Assembly: GCA_027031565.1 (NCBI GenBank)
Contig: JALVPX010000224.1
Location: 1-26,510 of the forward strand
DNA: 26,510 nt
Direction of reading: 5' to 3'
Source: Deltaproteobacteria bacterium
GTDB lineage: Bacteria > Desulfobacterota > Dissulfuribacteria > Dissulfuribacterales > JALVPX01
The position numbers and the translations under genes were made by a program. Below are positions 8,394 to 15,623 of the stretch, in pieces. Position 1 is the first letter of the stretch, and the number at the start of each line of letters is the position of its first letter. The notes below the pieces were generated by a model that was given only the letters and a program-made list of their open reading frames with translations, did not search any database and was not told the DNA's origin.

Positions 8394-8861
8394 ATGGACA
8401 TCTCGCTTGTAGTAGTACCCGTTGATTTCTCAGATTGTGCAAAATCTGCCCTGCGCTATGCTCAAAAGCTGGCTCCTGTCTGGGGTGCCGAGCTGGTGCT
8501 GGTGCATGTGGTTGATTCCCGGGTTGCCCATAGAATCGCTGAATACAACAAGGAGCCTGTGGACAAGGTCAGGGAAAGAATGACAAATCAGGCCCGGCAA
8601 AAATTCAGAAAATTCCTGAAAGAAAATGGCAATGGCAAATTTGTAAGGGAAACCCTGGTCTCCTATGGCCCCCCTTTTCAAGAAATTGCCATCAAGGCCC
8701 GGGAACTTGAGGCTGACATATTGCTCATGGGTGGCTATGGGAGCCAGGGCAGTGGCCAAATAGACGAAATATTTTTTGGCAGCACCGTAGAAAAAGTTGT
8801 AAGGCTGCTGCCGTGCCCGGTGTTTTGCGTGCCTATTGGTTGGGACGAAATCGTTTCCTGA
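8394..8861 (+). CDS. Universal stress protein (UspA family)
   Basis: A single-domain Usp of 155 residues. It has the N-terminal VVVPVDFSDCAKSALRYA, the mid-strand ELVLVHVVDS and the C-terminal ATP-site region MGGYGSQGS...FFGSTVEKVVR, closing with PCPVFCVP. In ATP-binding members the glycine motif is G-2x-G-9x-G-(S/T). Here the second spacer is 12 residues, an insertion of three that may alter nucleotide binding. The ATG is preceded by TGGAG six bases upstream. There are 70 bases between prmA and this gene, so it may have its own promoter. It converges with greA, leaving only 6 bases between the stops. Confidence 0.93.
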   Translation: MDISLVVVPVDFSDCAKSALRYAQKLAPVWGAELVLVHVVDSRVAHRIAEYNKEPVDKVRERMTNQARQKFRKFLKENGNGKFVRETLVSYGPPFQEIAIKARELEADILLMGGYGSQGSGQIDEIFFGSTVEKVVRLLPCPVFCVPIGWDEIVS

Positions 8862-8867
8862 GGCCTG

Positions 8868-9338
8868 TTATACGAAAATCTCCAATATTTCGTATGATCT
8901 CATGCCGGCAGGGGTCTGAACCTCTACTTCGTCATTTTCATACTTTCCGATCAAGGCCCTTCCCAAAGGGGATGTCACTGAGATACGCCCCTTTTTAACG
9001 TCTGATTCATCTGGTCCTACCAGCCTGTAAACCACCTGTTCCCCAGTATCAATATTTTCAAGTTTAACCCTTACCCCAAATACCACTCTGTCTGAATTCT
9101 GGGTGGAACAGTCTATTACTTCGGCACCAGCCAGTTTTGATTTCAAATATTGAATCCGTGCCTCCACGTGGCCCTGGCGCTCTTTGGCAGCATGATATTC
9201 TGCATTTTCCGAAAGATCGCCGTGGGCCCTGGCCTCTTTTATAGCCTTGATGACCTCATATCTTTCAACCTTTTCAAGGTTCTCCAGTTCCTTTTTCAGG
9301 CGTTCATAACCTTCTCTTGTTATTGGTGTCCTTTCCAT
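8868..9338 (-). CDS. greA: Transcription elongation factor GreA
   Basis: GreA enters the RNA polymerase secondary channel and stimulates cleavage of backtracked transcripts. The 156-residue protein has a family-typical length, starting MERTPITREGYERLKKEL. The coiled-coil tip carries the acidic ARAHGDLSENAEYHAAKE, and the C-terminal domain has SPLGRALIGKYENDEVEV. The ATG follows a GGAGG about 12 bases upstream, a rather long spacing. It is on the same strand as the DnaJ-like gene, 159 bases downstream of it, so it may be expressed both from upstream and from a promoter in that gap. The last bases contain an 8-bp inverted repeat (8870-8877 with 8888-8895) without a U-run. Confidence 0.97.
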   Translation of the reverse strand: MERTPITREGYERLKKELENLEKVERYEVIKAIKEARAHGDLSENAEYHAAKERQGHVEARIQYLKSKLAGAEVIDCSTQNSDRVVFGVRVKLENIDTGEQVVYRLVGPDESDVKKGRISVTSPLGRALIGKYENDEVEVQTPAGMRSYEILEIFV

Positions 9339-9448
9339 TTCTTGTTGCTACCTCCACTATCCAACAAGCCTATACAAATAATGCAGCAAAATTTTTATTT
9401 TGGCATAAAAAAGAGATGACTGCAACTTACGGGCAGTTTCTTTTAATT

Positions 9449-9496
9449 GTGATCATTAGTCCTGGACAGGAATTTTTAGACGCAACATATGATCAC
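9449..9496. repeat. Nested inverted repeats downstream of the DnaJ-like gene
   Basis: GTGATCAT (9449-9456) pairs with ATGATCAC (9489-9496). Inside lies CCTGGACAGG (9461-9470), a second short palindrome. The element begins 2 bases after the stop of the DnaJ-like gene on the minus strand and lies about 110 bases before greA. It lacks a T-tract. It could be a weak terminator, an operator or a processing hairpin for the dnaJ-greA transcript. Confidence 0.35.
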
Positions 9497-9497
9497 A

Positions 9498-10466
9498 CTA
9501 TTTTAATATATTTTTTAAATCATCAAAGATCTTTTTGGCCTTGGCTGGTAATTTTTTGGGAATTTCAACCTGCACTTCCACAAATGCATCCCCTTTCCGC
9601 CCTGAAGCATCTTCGATGCCTTTGCCGCGCAACCGAAGCTTTTGTCCGCACTGGGTGCCAGGCGGAATCTTCACCTTGACCCTGCCCTCAAGGGTAGGCA
9701 CCTCTATGCTTCCCCCCAATACTGCGTCAACCAAGGGGACCTTTGACTTAACGAAGAGGTTTCGGCCTTCCCGCCGGAAGATCGGGTCGGGACGCACTGC
9801 CAATTCTATATAGAGATCTCCAGGAGGCCCGCCATTGATGCCTGGACCGCCCTTTCCCTTGAGACGTATAGTAGTGCCTGTGTCTGCACCCCTTGGAATT
9901 TTGACGCGGATCTTTTCCATGGAGTGGAAAGATCCCCTGCCCCGGCATGACGGGCATGCCTTGGCTCCGGTCTTGCTGCTAAGATCTACCCCACGTCCCA
10001 TGCAAGAGGGGCATATCCCCTCTTTGGGAATGGATATTTCCACCTCCCGGCCAAGTGCAGCATCCCGGAAATCAACCTCCATTCTGTAAAAGAGGTCTTC
10101 GCCCTTTATAGGTCCGCGGCTACGGGCCTGCCTTTCGAAACCAAACAGGTCTTCAAATATAGAACCTAGGTCTGGGCCAAACCGGCTCCCAAAGTTGGTG
10201 AAGTCATACGCAGTCTCTCCGCCCGGCGTCCTGAAGGAGGCAGAAGAAGCAGCTTGCCGCAATTGATCGTATTCCCTGCGCTTATCATCATTGCTGAGGA
10301 TATCATACGCTTCGCTGATCTCCTTGAATTTCGCTTCTGCTTCTGCATCTCCAGGGTTGACATCGGGGTGATACTTTCTTGCAAGCTTTCTGTACGCCTT
10401 TTTTATTTCCTCTTTGGAGGCATCTGGAGAAACACCTAGCACCTCATAGAGGTCTTTTTTTATCAT
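9498..10466 (-). CDS. DnaJ-like J-domain chaperone with a reduced zinc module
   Basis: A co-chaperone that should stimulate a DnaK-type Hsp70. Residues 1-70 are a J domain with HPD at 33-35 (RKYHPDVNPGD). Residues 71-120 form the flexible Gly/Phe-poor linker. The two-barrel C-terminal domain follows (RVKIPRGADTGTTIRLKGKG, KIPPGTQCGQKLRLRGKG). Canonical DnaJ has four CxxCxGxG repeats. This protein has only two, CPSCMGRG (152-159) and CPSCRGRG (171-178), which can hold one zinc. It is thus between DnaJ and the zinc-free CbpA, and I leave the symbol empty. The ATG has AAGGGTGA seven bases upstream. It sits 27 bases after dus and no dnaK or grpE is nearby. Confidence 0.93.
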   Translation of the reverse strand: MIKKDLYEVLGVSPDASKEEIKKAYRKLARKYHPDVNPGDAEAEAKFKEISEAYDILSNDDKRREYDQLRQAASSASFRTPGGETAYDFTNFGSRFGPDLGSIFEDLFGFERQARSRGPIKGEDLFYRMEVDFRDAALGREVEISIPKEGICPSCMGRGVDLSSKTGAKACPSCRGRGSFHSMEKIRVKIPRGADTGTTIRLKGKGGPGINGGPPGDLYIELAVRPDPIFRREGRNLFVKSKVPLVDAVLGGSIEVPTLEGRVKVKIPPGTQCGQKLRLRGKGIEDASGRKGDAFVEVQVEIPKKLPAKAKKIFDDLKNILK

Positions 10467-10493
10467 GGCTCACCCTTAAATTATAAAATTTTG

Positions 10494-11513
10494 CTAAAGC
10501 TTCCCTACAAAAGGTCTTTTCACCATAGAATTTGCTCCATCACCAAGCCCTTGTCGCAAAAAATCTAAACACTCCGCGATCGTTTGCAATCTGGAAAGAC
10601 CTTTTGTCAAGTAGTGGTGAAACGTCCAGTTACGTGTAATCCAATTGCCAAAGTCAATGAAACGGCGCGTCTGTGCAGGCTTAGGCAGATAATATCGATA
10701 TAAGAAAGCCGCCCTTTCTATTATATCCATAATATTTCCCTGCCATTTTCGTCCCATAACCGCCTCTTGGAATATCCATGGCCTGACCATAGCAGCCCTG
10801 CCAATCATGACACCCAGGCATCCGGTTTCCTGTTTCATGCGGAGGATATCTTCCGGGCTGGCAATATCGCCATTTCCAACTACCGGGATGTCCAGAGCCT
10901 CCGAAACATCCTTTATTTCATGCCAAACCGCAGGCCTTTTGAACCCGTCCCTTGGAGACCTTGGGTGAAGTATAATGAGATCTGCGCCATTTTCTTCAAG
11001 TCCTTTACAAAATTCTATGAGTTTTCGCCGATGATGACTCTCCATGGAACGCAGTTTTACAGACAATAAACCGCTTACAGCCTTTCGAACCTCCCTTACT
11101 AAATCAAAGGCCAGCCGAGGCATGCTGAGAAGGGCAGCTCCCCATCCATGCCTTGTTATTGCCTTTTTCGAACACCCCATGTTTATGTCGATTCCGTTAA
11201 ACCCCTGCTCTTTCAAAAGCAACGCCGCTTTGACCATGGTGGGCGGATCATTTCCTACCAACTGGGCAACAAGAGGCGTATCAATCGCCCCTTTTTTGAG
11301 ATATATGTCATCCTTTATCGATCGATTGGCTACTTTCCTGGAGTTAAGCATCTCTGTATAAAAAACTGAACACCCTCCCAGTTCGGCGACGAGCTGACGG
11401 AAGGCAACGTGTGTCAAACCGGCCATTGGTGCCAAAATTAACGGAATTTCCGCACCATTCTTGACATTTTGGAAATTGACCTCATCTTTAGTATTGCGCA
11501 GAAAATTTAACAT
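10494..11513 (-). CDS. tRNA-dihydrouridine synthase (DusB/NifR3-like)
   Basis: A flavoenzyme that reduces specific uridines of tRNA to dihydrouridine with NAD(P)H and FMN. The 339-residue TIM-barrel protein has LAPMAGLTHVAFRQL (28-42), TPLVAQLVGNDP (79-90), the active-site NMGC with Cys114, the catalytic-site SVKLR, DLIILHPRSPRDGF and the FMN-phosphate motif VVGNGDIASPEDIL...GVMIGRAAM. In most Dus proteins the cysteine is in GCP. Here it is GCS, followed by KKAITRHGWGAAL, so the family is clear but the loop is divergent. The exact Dus class is not settled by eye. The gene heads a minus-strand set dus - dnaJ-like - greA, and its promoter region is shared back-to-back with rpoD. Confidence 0.93.
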   Translation of the reverse strand: MLNFLRNTKDEVNFQNVKNGAEIPLILAPMAGLTHVAFRQLVAELGGCSVFYTEMLNSRKVANRSIKDDIYLKKGAIDTPLVAQLVGNDPPTMVKAALLLKEQGFNGIDINMGCSKKAITRHGWGAALLSMPRLAFDLVREVRKAVSGLLSVKLRSMESHHRRKLIEFCKGLEENGADLIILHPRSPRDGFKRPAVWHEIKDVSEALDIPVVGNGDIASPEDILRMKQETGCLGVMIGRAAMVRPWIFQEAVMGRKWQGNIMDIIERAAFLYRYYLPKPAQTRRFIDFGNWITRNWTFHHYLTKGLSRLQTIAECLDFLRQGLGDGANSMVKRPFVGKL

Positions 11514-11529
11514 TTCAGAGAAAATTGTC

Positions 11530-11556
11530 TTGCTCTTATTAAGAGAATAGTATAAT
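11530..11556 (+). promoter_or_regulatory. Predicted promoter of the sigma factor gene
   Basis: A perfect TATAAT at 11551-11556 is preceded by a weak -35 (TTGCTC at 11530-11535, 15-base spacer). Transcription would start near 11563, giving about 70 bases of leader before the ATG at 11632. Confidence 0.5.
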
Positions 11557-11579
11557 ATATAGTATTTGATTGGTTACAA
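11552..11579 (-). promoter_or_regulatory. Predicted promoter of dus, overlapping the rpoD -10 box
   Basis: Read on the minus strand, TTGTAA (11579-11574, 4 of 6) is followed by a 16-base spacer and TATTAT (11557-11552, 5 of 6). Its -10 box occupies the same bases as the plus-strand TATAAT, so the two promoters would share one melting region. Confidence 0.45.
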
Positions 11580-11631
11580 AAAGGACGGGGCAAGCAATCA
11601 AATTTTCACCATATTAATATAAAATTGGATT

Positions 11632-13032
11632 ATGGCAGTTGCAAAAACCATGACAAAAAAGGCATCCAAGAAGAAACCTGCAGAAGAAAATTACCTGGAC
11701 AGGCTTTTGGCTGCAAGCCAGGAAGGTACTCTTACCTACGAGGCCCTCAACGACATTCTCCCAGAAGATATCAAAGATCCACAAAAGCTCGAAGAGGTCT
11801 TTGAAATGTTGTGTCAGAACAACATCGAAATCAGTACAGGCGCAGCAGACGAGGCAGCGGCTGTTGATATGGAACTGCTTGGCAAGGCCCTTGCCTTTTC
11901 TGACAGGGCAAAAAAGGAAGATGTCGATAAAGGCAAGACAGGGGAACATCCCACTGTAGCAGTGGACGCGGGCGGCTATACAGACTCCGAGGAGATCACA
12001 ACCACCTATCTAAGAGAAATGGGCCGCTACGAATTGCTGACGCCGGAGCAGGAGGAAGAGCTCAGCAAGGCGATCAGGAACGGATTTTATGGCATTGTGC
12101 AGGCCATAATGGATCATCCCTCTTCTCTGCCTGAATTAGAGGAACTCAGGGAACAGATCAGGGCGTGGAAGAGGCGCGACCCCAGCCTTAAGCCCAAAAA
12201 GCAGCAGCTGAACTATATGGTGAAGACGGTGAAGGAGATATGCATGGCCCATAGCGGCGTGTCTGAGCTCGAAACCCTCATAGCTTTGGTGCGTCGGCAT
12301 GAATTGAGCATTGAAAGGGCCAAGGACCAGATGATCAATGCCAACCTGAGGCTGGTGGTCAGCATAGCCAAAAGGTATATGCACCAGGGGCTCTCCCTGG
12401 CAGATCTCATACAGGAAGGCAATCTCGGGTTAATGAGGGCTGTCTTCCGCTTTGATTACAGCAAGGGAAACAAGTTTTCCACCTATGCAAGCTGGTGGAT
12501 CAGGCAGGCTATTACCAGGGCCATACTGGACAAGACCAGGACAATAAGGCTTCCGGTGCATTTCCTTGAACTTCGCAGCCAGTTCTTCAAGGCCTTTTAT
12601 GCCCTGTTGAAGGAACTGGGTAGGGAACCGACCCCGGCTGAGATATCCGAAAGAACCGGCCTGCCCATGGAGAAAATACTCTCTATCCTTGAGGCATCAA
12701 GGGAGCCTGTATCCCTGGAAACCCCGGTAGGTGATGAGGACTCCACCCTTGGAGATTTCATTGAAAACAAGGATGCTGTCTCACCCTACGAAACGGTGAA
12801 GGATAGGGAACTCACAGAGCGGATCAAAAGCATACTGGCTACCCTCAGCCCCAGAGAGGAAAAAATCATTCGATTGCGTTTTGGAATCGGCGAAGACAGC
12901 GAATACACCCTTGAAGAGATTGGAAGGCGCTTTAATGTCTCAAGGGAAAGGATACGCCAGATAGAAAAGAAGGCCCTTAACCGCCTGAGGCATTCCAGCA
13001 GGCGTGACCAGCTAAAATATTTCCTTGATTAG
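11632..13032 (+). CDS. rpoD: RNA polymerase sigma-70 factor (RpoD type)
   Basis: A primary-type sigma factor of 466 residues, shorter than the E. coli protein because the non-conserved insert between regions 1.2 and 2 is small. Domains: region 1.1 (about 18-75), region 1.2 (EEITTTYLREMGRYELLTPE, 120-139), region 2 (INANLRLVVSIAKRYMHQGL to FSTYASWWIRQAITRAI, 235-297) with the canonical -10-binding residues, region 3 (about 305-385) and region 4 with the helix-turn-helix TLEEIGRRFNVSRERIRQIE (426-445). Region 3.0 reads IRLPVHFLELRSQFFKAFYA, which departs from the usual RIPVHMIETINKL after the His. Region 1.1 argues for a primary sigma. dnaG is not beside it, so a second paralogue elsewhere cannot be excluded. 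The ATG has only a weak ribosome site. Confidence 0.93.
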   Translation: MAVAKTMTKKASKKKPAEENYLDRLLAASQEGTLTYEALNDILPEDIKDPQKLEEVFEMLCQNNIEISTGAADEAAAVDMELLGKALAFSDRAKKEDVDKGKTGEHPTVAVDAGGYTDSEEITTTYLREMGRYELLTPEQEEELSKAIRNGFYGIVQAIMDHPSSLPELEELREQIRAWKRRDPSLKPKKQQLNYMVKTVKEICMAHSGVSELETLIALVRRHELSIERAKDQMINANLRLVVSIAKRYMHQGLSLADLIQEGNLGLMRAVFRFDYSKGNKFSTYASWWIRQAITRAILDKTRTIRLPVHFLELRSQFFKAFYALLKELGREPTPAEISERTGLPMEKILSILEASREPVSLETPVGDEDSTLGDFIENKDAVSPYETVKDRELTERIKSILATLSPREEKIIRLRFGIGEDSEYTLEEIGRRFNVSRERIRQIEKKALNRLRHSSRRDQLKYFLD

Positions 13033-13048
13033 GAGTTCCGTGAAGGCA

Positions 13049-13194
13049 TAAGGCCACCTCTAAAAATTAGGATTTTGTTCAAGGGCAAGGCGCGCAAAAA
13101 ATAACCGCAGACATATTGTTGATATTTCGAGGATTATTTTTTGAGTGCAACGCAGCCATTGGACAAAAAAAGACAATTTTTAGAGGTGGCCTTA
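13049..13194. repeat. Long palindromic intergenic element (146 bases)
   Basis: The two ends are a perfect 20-base inverted repeat: 13049-13068 (TAAGGCCACCTCTAAAAATT) and its exact complement at 13175-13194. Inside, the symmetry goes on imperfectly: TTTTGTTC and GGCAAGGCGCG on the left mirror the right arm's complement TTTTTTTGTCC and GGCTGCGTTGC, and CAAAAAATAACC (from about 13097) mirrors GGATTATTTTTTG (to about 13143). The centre is about 25 bases around ATATTGTTGATAT. The element fills the gap between two convergent genes. I recall near-identical sequences scattered through sulfate-reducer genomes, so this is probably a MITE or REP-like repeat that may also end transcription from both sides. 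Only one copy is in the window. Confidence 0.85.
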
Positions 13195-13210
13195 AAGGGG
13201 TCTCGTCAAC

Positions 13211-14527
13211 CTAGATGAGATCCCTTATCAATTCTGGAGCATCCTTTGAAAGGTCGTTCAAGACCAGGCCAGTCAAAATTTTAGGATAAAAGAACGTGGA
13301 TTTATGAGGCAGCGTAAGGCCTGCATCAGAGACATCCAGAACCTGTTCCACAGGAGTGGGCCTTAAATAGAACAGCACCTCATCCTTTCCAAGCCCTTTA
13401 AGGGCCTTTACCCCATCCGGCTCATACCGTACGTTCTCGCCTGCCTTGAGATTTCCAGGCTCTATACCCAGAAGCGTCTCGACCACGCATTTCCTAAGCA
13501 CCACCACGTCCAGCTTGGCAAGCTCCAAGGCGTGTTCCTTTTTCAGACTGCATGCCCCCTCTTTGAGCCACCAAATAGAGGCATAATCCCTGGCTACCAC
13601 TCCAAAGCCGTGCCGGCCCCGGGCATTTTCCAGGCGGCTTTCAATAAGGCTGGACAAGGCATCGGCGCTGCCTGTTTCGGGTAGTTCAAGCCCTTCAAAA
13701 TCAAAATATTTTTCAGCCTTGGTTAGGATCTCTTGCCATGCAAGATCGGACGGCAACTTAAACACCCTATGTGTGGGCAGCACGATAAGGCCTTTGTCAG
13801 ATGTGTCCACAAAATAGGCCATCAAAAAATTGCTGCCGCTAATGGGGGTAGAGCCCATCTCTTCCATCAGCTTTTTATATGCAAGGGCCGTGGTGTATCG
13901 GTGATGTCCGTCTGCAATATACATTACCCTGTCTTTAAATGCCCTGGTCAGTTCACGCAACGCCTCAGGCTCGGTTATGCGTTCCACTACGTGTTGATTG
14001 CCCAACGAATCCTTTACCTCTACAAGGGATTCCCTGGGTGCCTCTGCGAGTATCTTTTTGGCATCTTCGTTTCGCCGGTAAAGAAGAAAAACCTGGCTGA
14101 ATTGGGCCCTTGTGGCCTTGAAAAGTGAAAGACGGTCACTGGTTACCTGGGCAAAGGTCTGTTCATGGGGCCTTATTATCCGGCTTTCCCATGCCTCAAG
14201 GCGCACGAGGCCGATAAACCCTTGCCTCTTTAAGAAAACACCTTGATGTTCAAATCTTATAGTATATGGATAAACCGCACACTGCTCTTCTTGCACCAGT
14301 ACTCCCGAACTCTTCCACAGTTCCAGAAGCGCTGCAGCTCTCTGGTACTTGTCGCCATCTCCTTTTGGCAATTCCAGATTGAAGATATTGTAGGGAGTCA
14401 AGGATGCAATCCTGTCGCGCAATGAAGCATCCACCACATCATACGGAGGTGCCAGCAGCTTCTCAGCTTCGCTCTTGAGCAGTTCTGCATTGTAATGCAG
14501 GCCCTTAAACGGGATCACTACAGCCAT
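13211..14527 (-). CDS. DUF1015 family protein
   Basis: A 438-residue cytoplasmic protein with no signal peptide. It carries the DUF1015 signatures: LLAPPYDVVD near residue 25-34, YNIFNLELPKGD, IRPHEQTFAQVTSDRLSLFK, and YIADGHHRYTTALAYKKLME. The family is widespread in anaerobes. The conserved RPHE and GHHR motifs look like a nucleotide- or metal-dependent active site, but I assign no reaction. The ATG at 14527 is preceded by GAAAGAGA. It lies 98 bases downstream of the diguanylate cyclase on the same strand, and ends 16 bases from the palindromic element. Length is normal. Confidence 0.92.
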   Translation of the reverse strand: MAVVIPFKGLHYNAELLKSEAEKLLAPPYDVVDASLRDRIASLTPYNIFNLELPKGDGDKYQRAAALLELWKSSGVLVQEEQCAVYPYTIRFEHQGVFLKRQGFIGLVRLEAWESRIIRPHEQTFAQVTSDRLSLFKATRAQFSQVFLLYRRNEDAKKILAEAPRESLVEVKDSLGNQHVVERITEPEALRELTRAFKDRVMYIADGHHRYTTALAYKKLMEEMGSTPISGSNFLMAYFVDTSDKGLIVLPTHRVFKLPSDLAWQEILTKAEKYFDFEGLELPETGSADALSSLIESRLENARGRHGFGVVARDYASIWWLKEGACSLKKEHALELAKLDVVVLRKCVVETLLGIEPGNLKAGENVRYEPDGVKALKGLGKDEVLFYLRPTPVEQVLDVSDAGLTLPHKSTFFYPKILTGLVLNDLSKDAPELIRDLI

Positions 14528-14625
14528 GACATGTCTCTTTCACCAATAATTTTATCGAACTGCAAATCGGTTTTAGCTACTACAGGAAGGGCTAGGAGTC
14601 AAGGATCCGCTTTTTGGGTATCTCT

Positions 14626-15606
14626 TTAATCGAGGCAGGCTGCCGTCACTTTATCACGGCCTTGGGATTTGGCTTCATAAAGGGCTGAATCTGCCCGTGA
14701 CAGCACTCCATCTATGTCATCACCATCTCTGACTGCAGTAACGCCAAAAGAGACCGTGACACTGAATTTTGTGTTTTCTTTGGGGATGGTAAAGATGTAT
14801 TTCTTTATCTTTTGGCGGAGTCTTTCTGCCAAATGTGCAGCTGCTTTGCAAGGTGTGTGAGGCAGGATTATCACGAATTCTTCCCCACCGTAACGATACA
14901 AAAGATCGACTTCCCGCACGCCCTTTTTGAGAATCTCAGCGAGCTTTTGAAGGACCCTGTCTCCCACCCTGTGGCCCAGGGAGTCGTTGATCTTTTTGAA
15001 AAAATCGATATCCGCCATGATAACGCTCAGGGGAAAGGAATACCGCCTTGATCTGGCCAACTCTTTCTTTAAGTCAGCCTCCAAGGCCCTCCTATTGAGA
15101 AGTTCTGTCAAGGGATCGATCCGAAGTTTCTGGCGGAGGTCTTGTATTACAGAGGCCTGATCCCTGAGTTTCTCCTGGGCCTGCGCCGCCTCCCTTTGAA
15201 GAGACTGGTTGTGATGGATCAGCATCTTGATTTTGCGGCCCATTTCAGAATCTGTCGGGAATTCCCTTTCTATTCCCTCAATGGTGTCACTTATACCAGC
15301 TATGTGATCCTTCGTGCCTGTGAAAAAAGAATCCATGGTGACCTGGACCCCATCCAGCACATCTTCGGTCTGCTGCAGAAACTCTTCCACCATGGATGGG
15401 GGCATGGAAGGCAGATGCATTTGGGACATCAAATCATCATAGCCGTTCTTTTTGACCACGTTCCAAAATACCTCTTCATATACGTGGGGAAGGGGAAGCA
15501 TGCGTTTGCATACGATATCCTTAAGGGCAGTCCTGGCGACCTCGGTCACTGTCAAAGCCACATCATCCACCTCTAACCTTTTATGTTTCTTGTTTGGATA
15601 TTCCAT
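14626..15606 (-). CDS. Diguanylate cyclase (GGDEF domain)
   Basis: Makes cyclic di-GMP from two GTP. In this 326-residue cytoplasmic protein the N-terminal 125 residues are an unassigned helical domain, followed by a coiled coil (about 130-160) that would pair two subunits. The GGDEF domain follows (about 161-323): DPLTELLNRRALEADL, MADIDFFKKINDSLGH, the active-site GGEEF at 240-244, and the closing DSALYEAKSQGRDKV. The inhibitory I-site RxxD is present as REVD (231-234), exactly five residues before GGEEF, so product feedback is expected. No membrane segment is seen. The gene starts 17 bases after the cytochrome stop, which points to one transcript with the multiheme cytochrome. Confidence 0.95.
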   Translation of the reverse strand: MEYPNKKHKRLEVDDVALTVTEVARTALKDIVCKRMLPLPHVYEEVFWNVVKKNGYDDLMSQMHLPSMPPSMVEEFLQQTEDVLDGVQVTMDSFFTGTKDHIAGISDTIEGIEREFPTDSEMGRKIKMLIHHNQSLQREAAQAQEKLRDQASVIQDLRQKLRIDPLTELLNRRALEADLKKELARSRRYSFPLSVIMADIDFFKKINDSLGHRVGDRVLQKLAEILKKGVREVDLLYRYGGEEFVIILPHTPCKAAAHLAERLRQKIKKYIFTIPKENTKFSVTVSFGVTAVRDGDDIDGVLSRADSALYEAKSQGRDKVTAACLD

Positions 15607-15623
15607 GATCCCTAAACACGCTT

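Noticed and set aside
8870..8895. A bidirectional terminator for the convergent usp and greA genes
   Set aside because: An 8-bp inverted repeat with a 10-base loop is present, but it is AT-rich, lies inside the greA coding end and has no T-run, so it is too weak to call.
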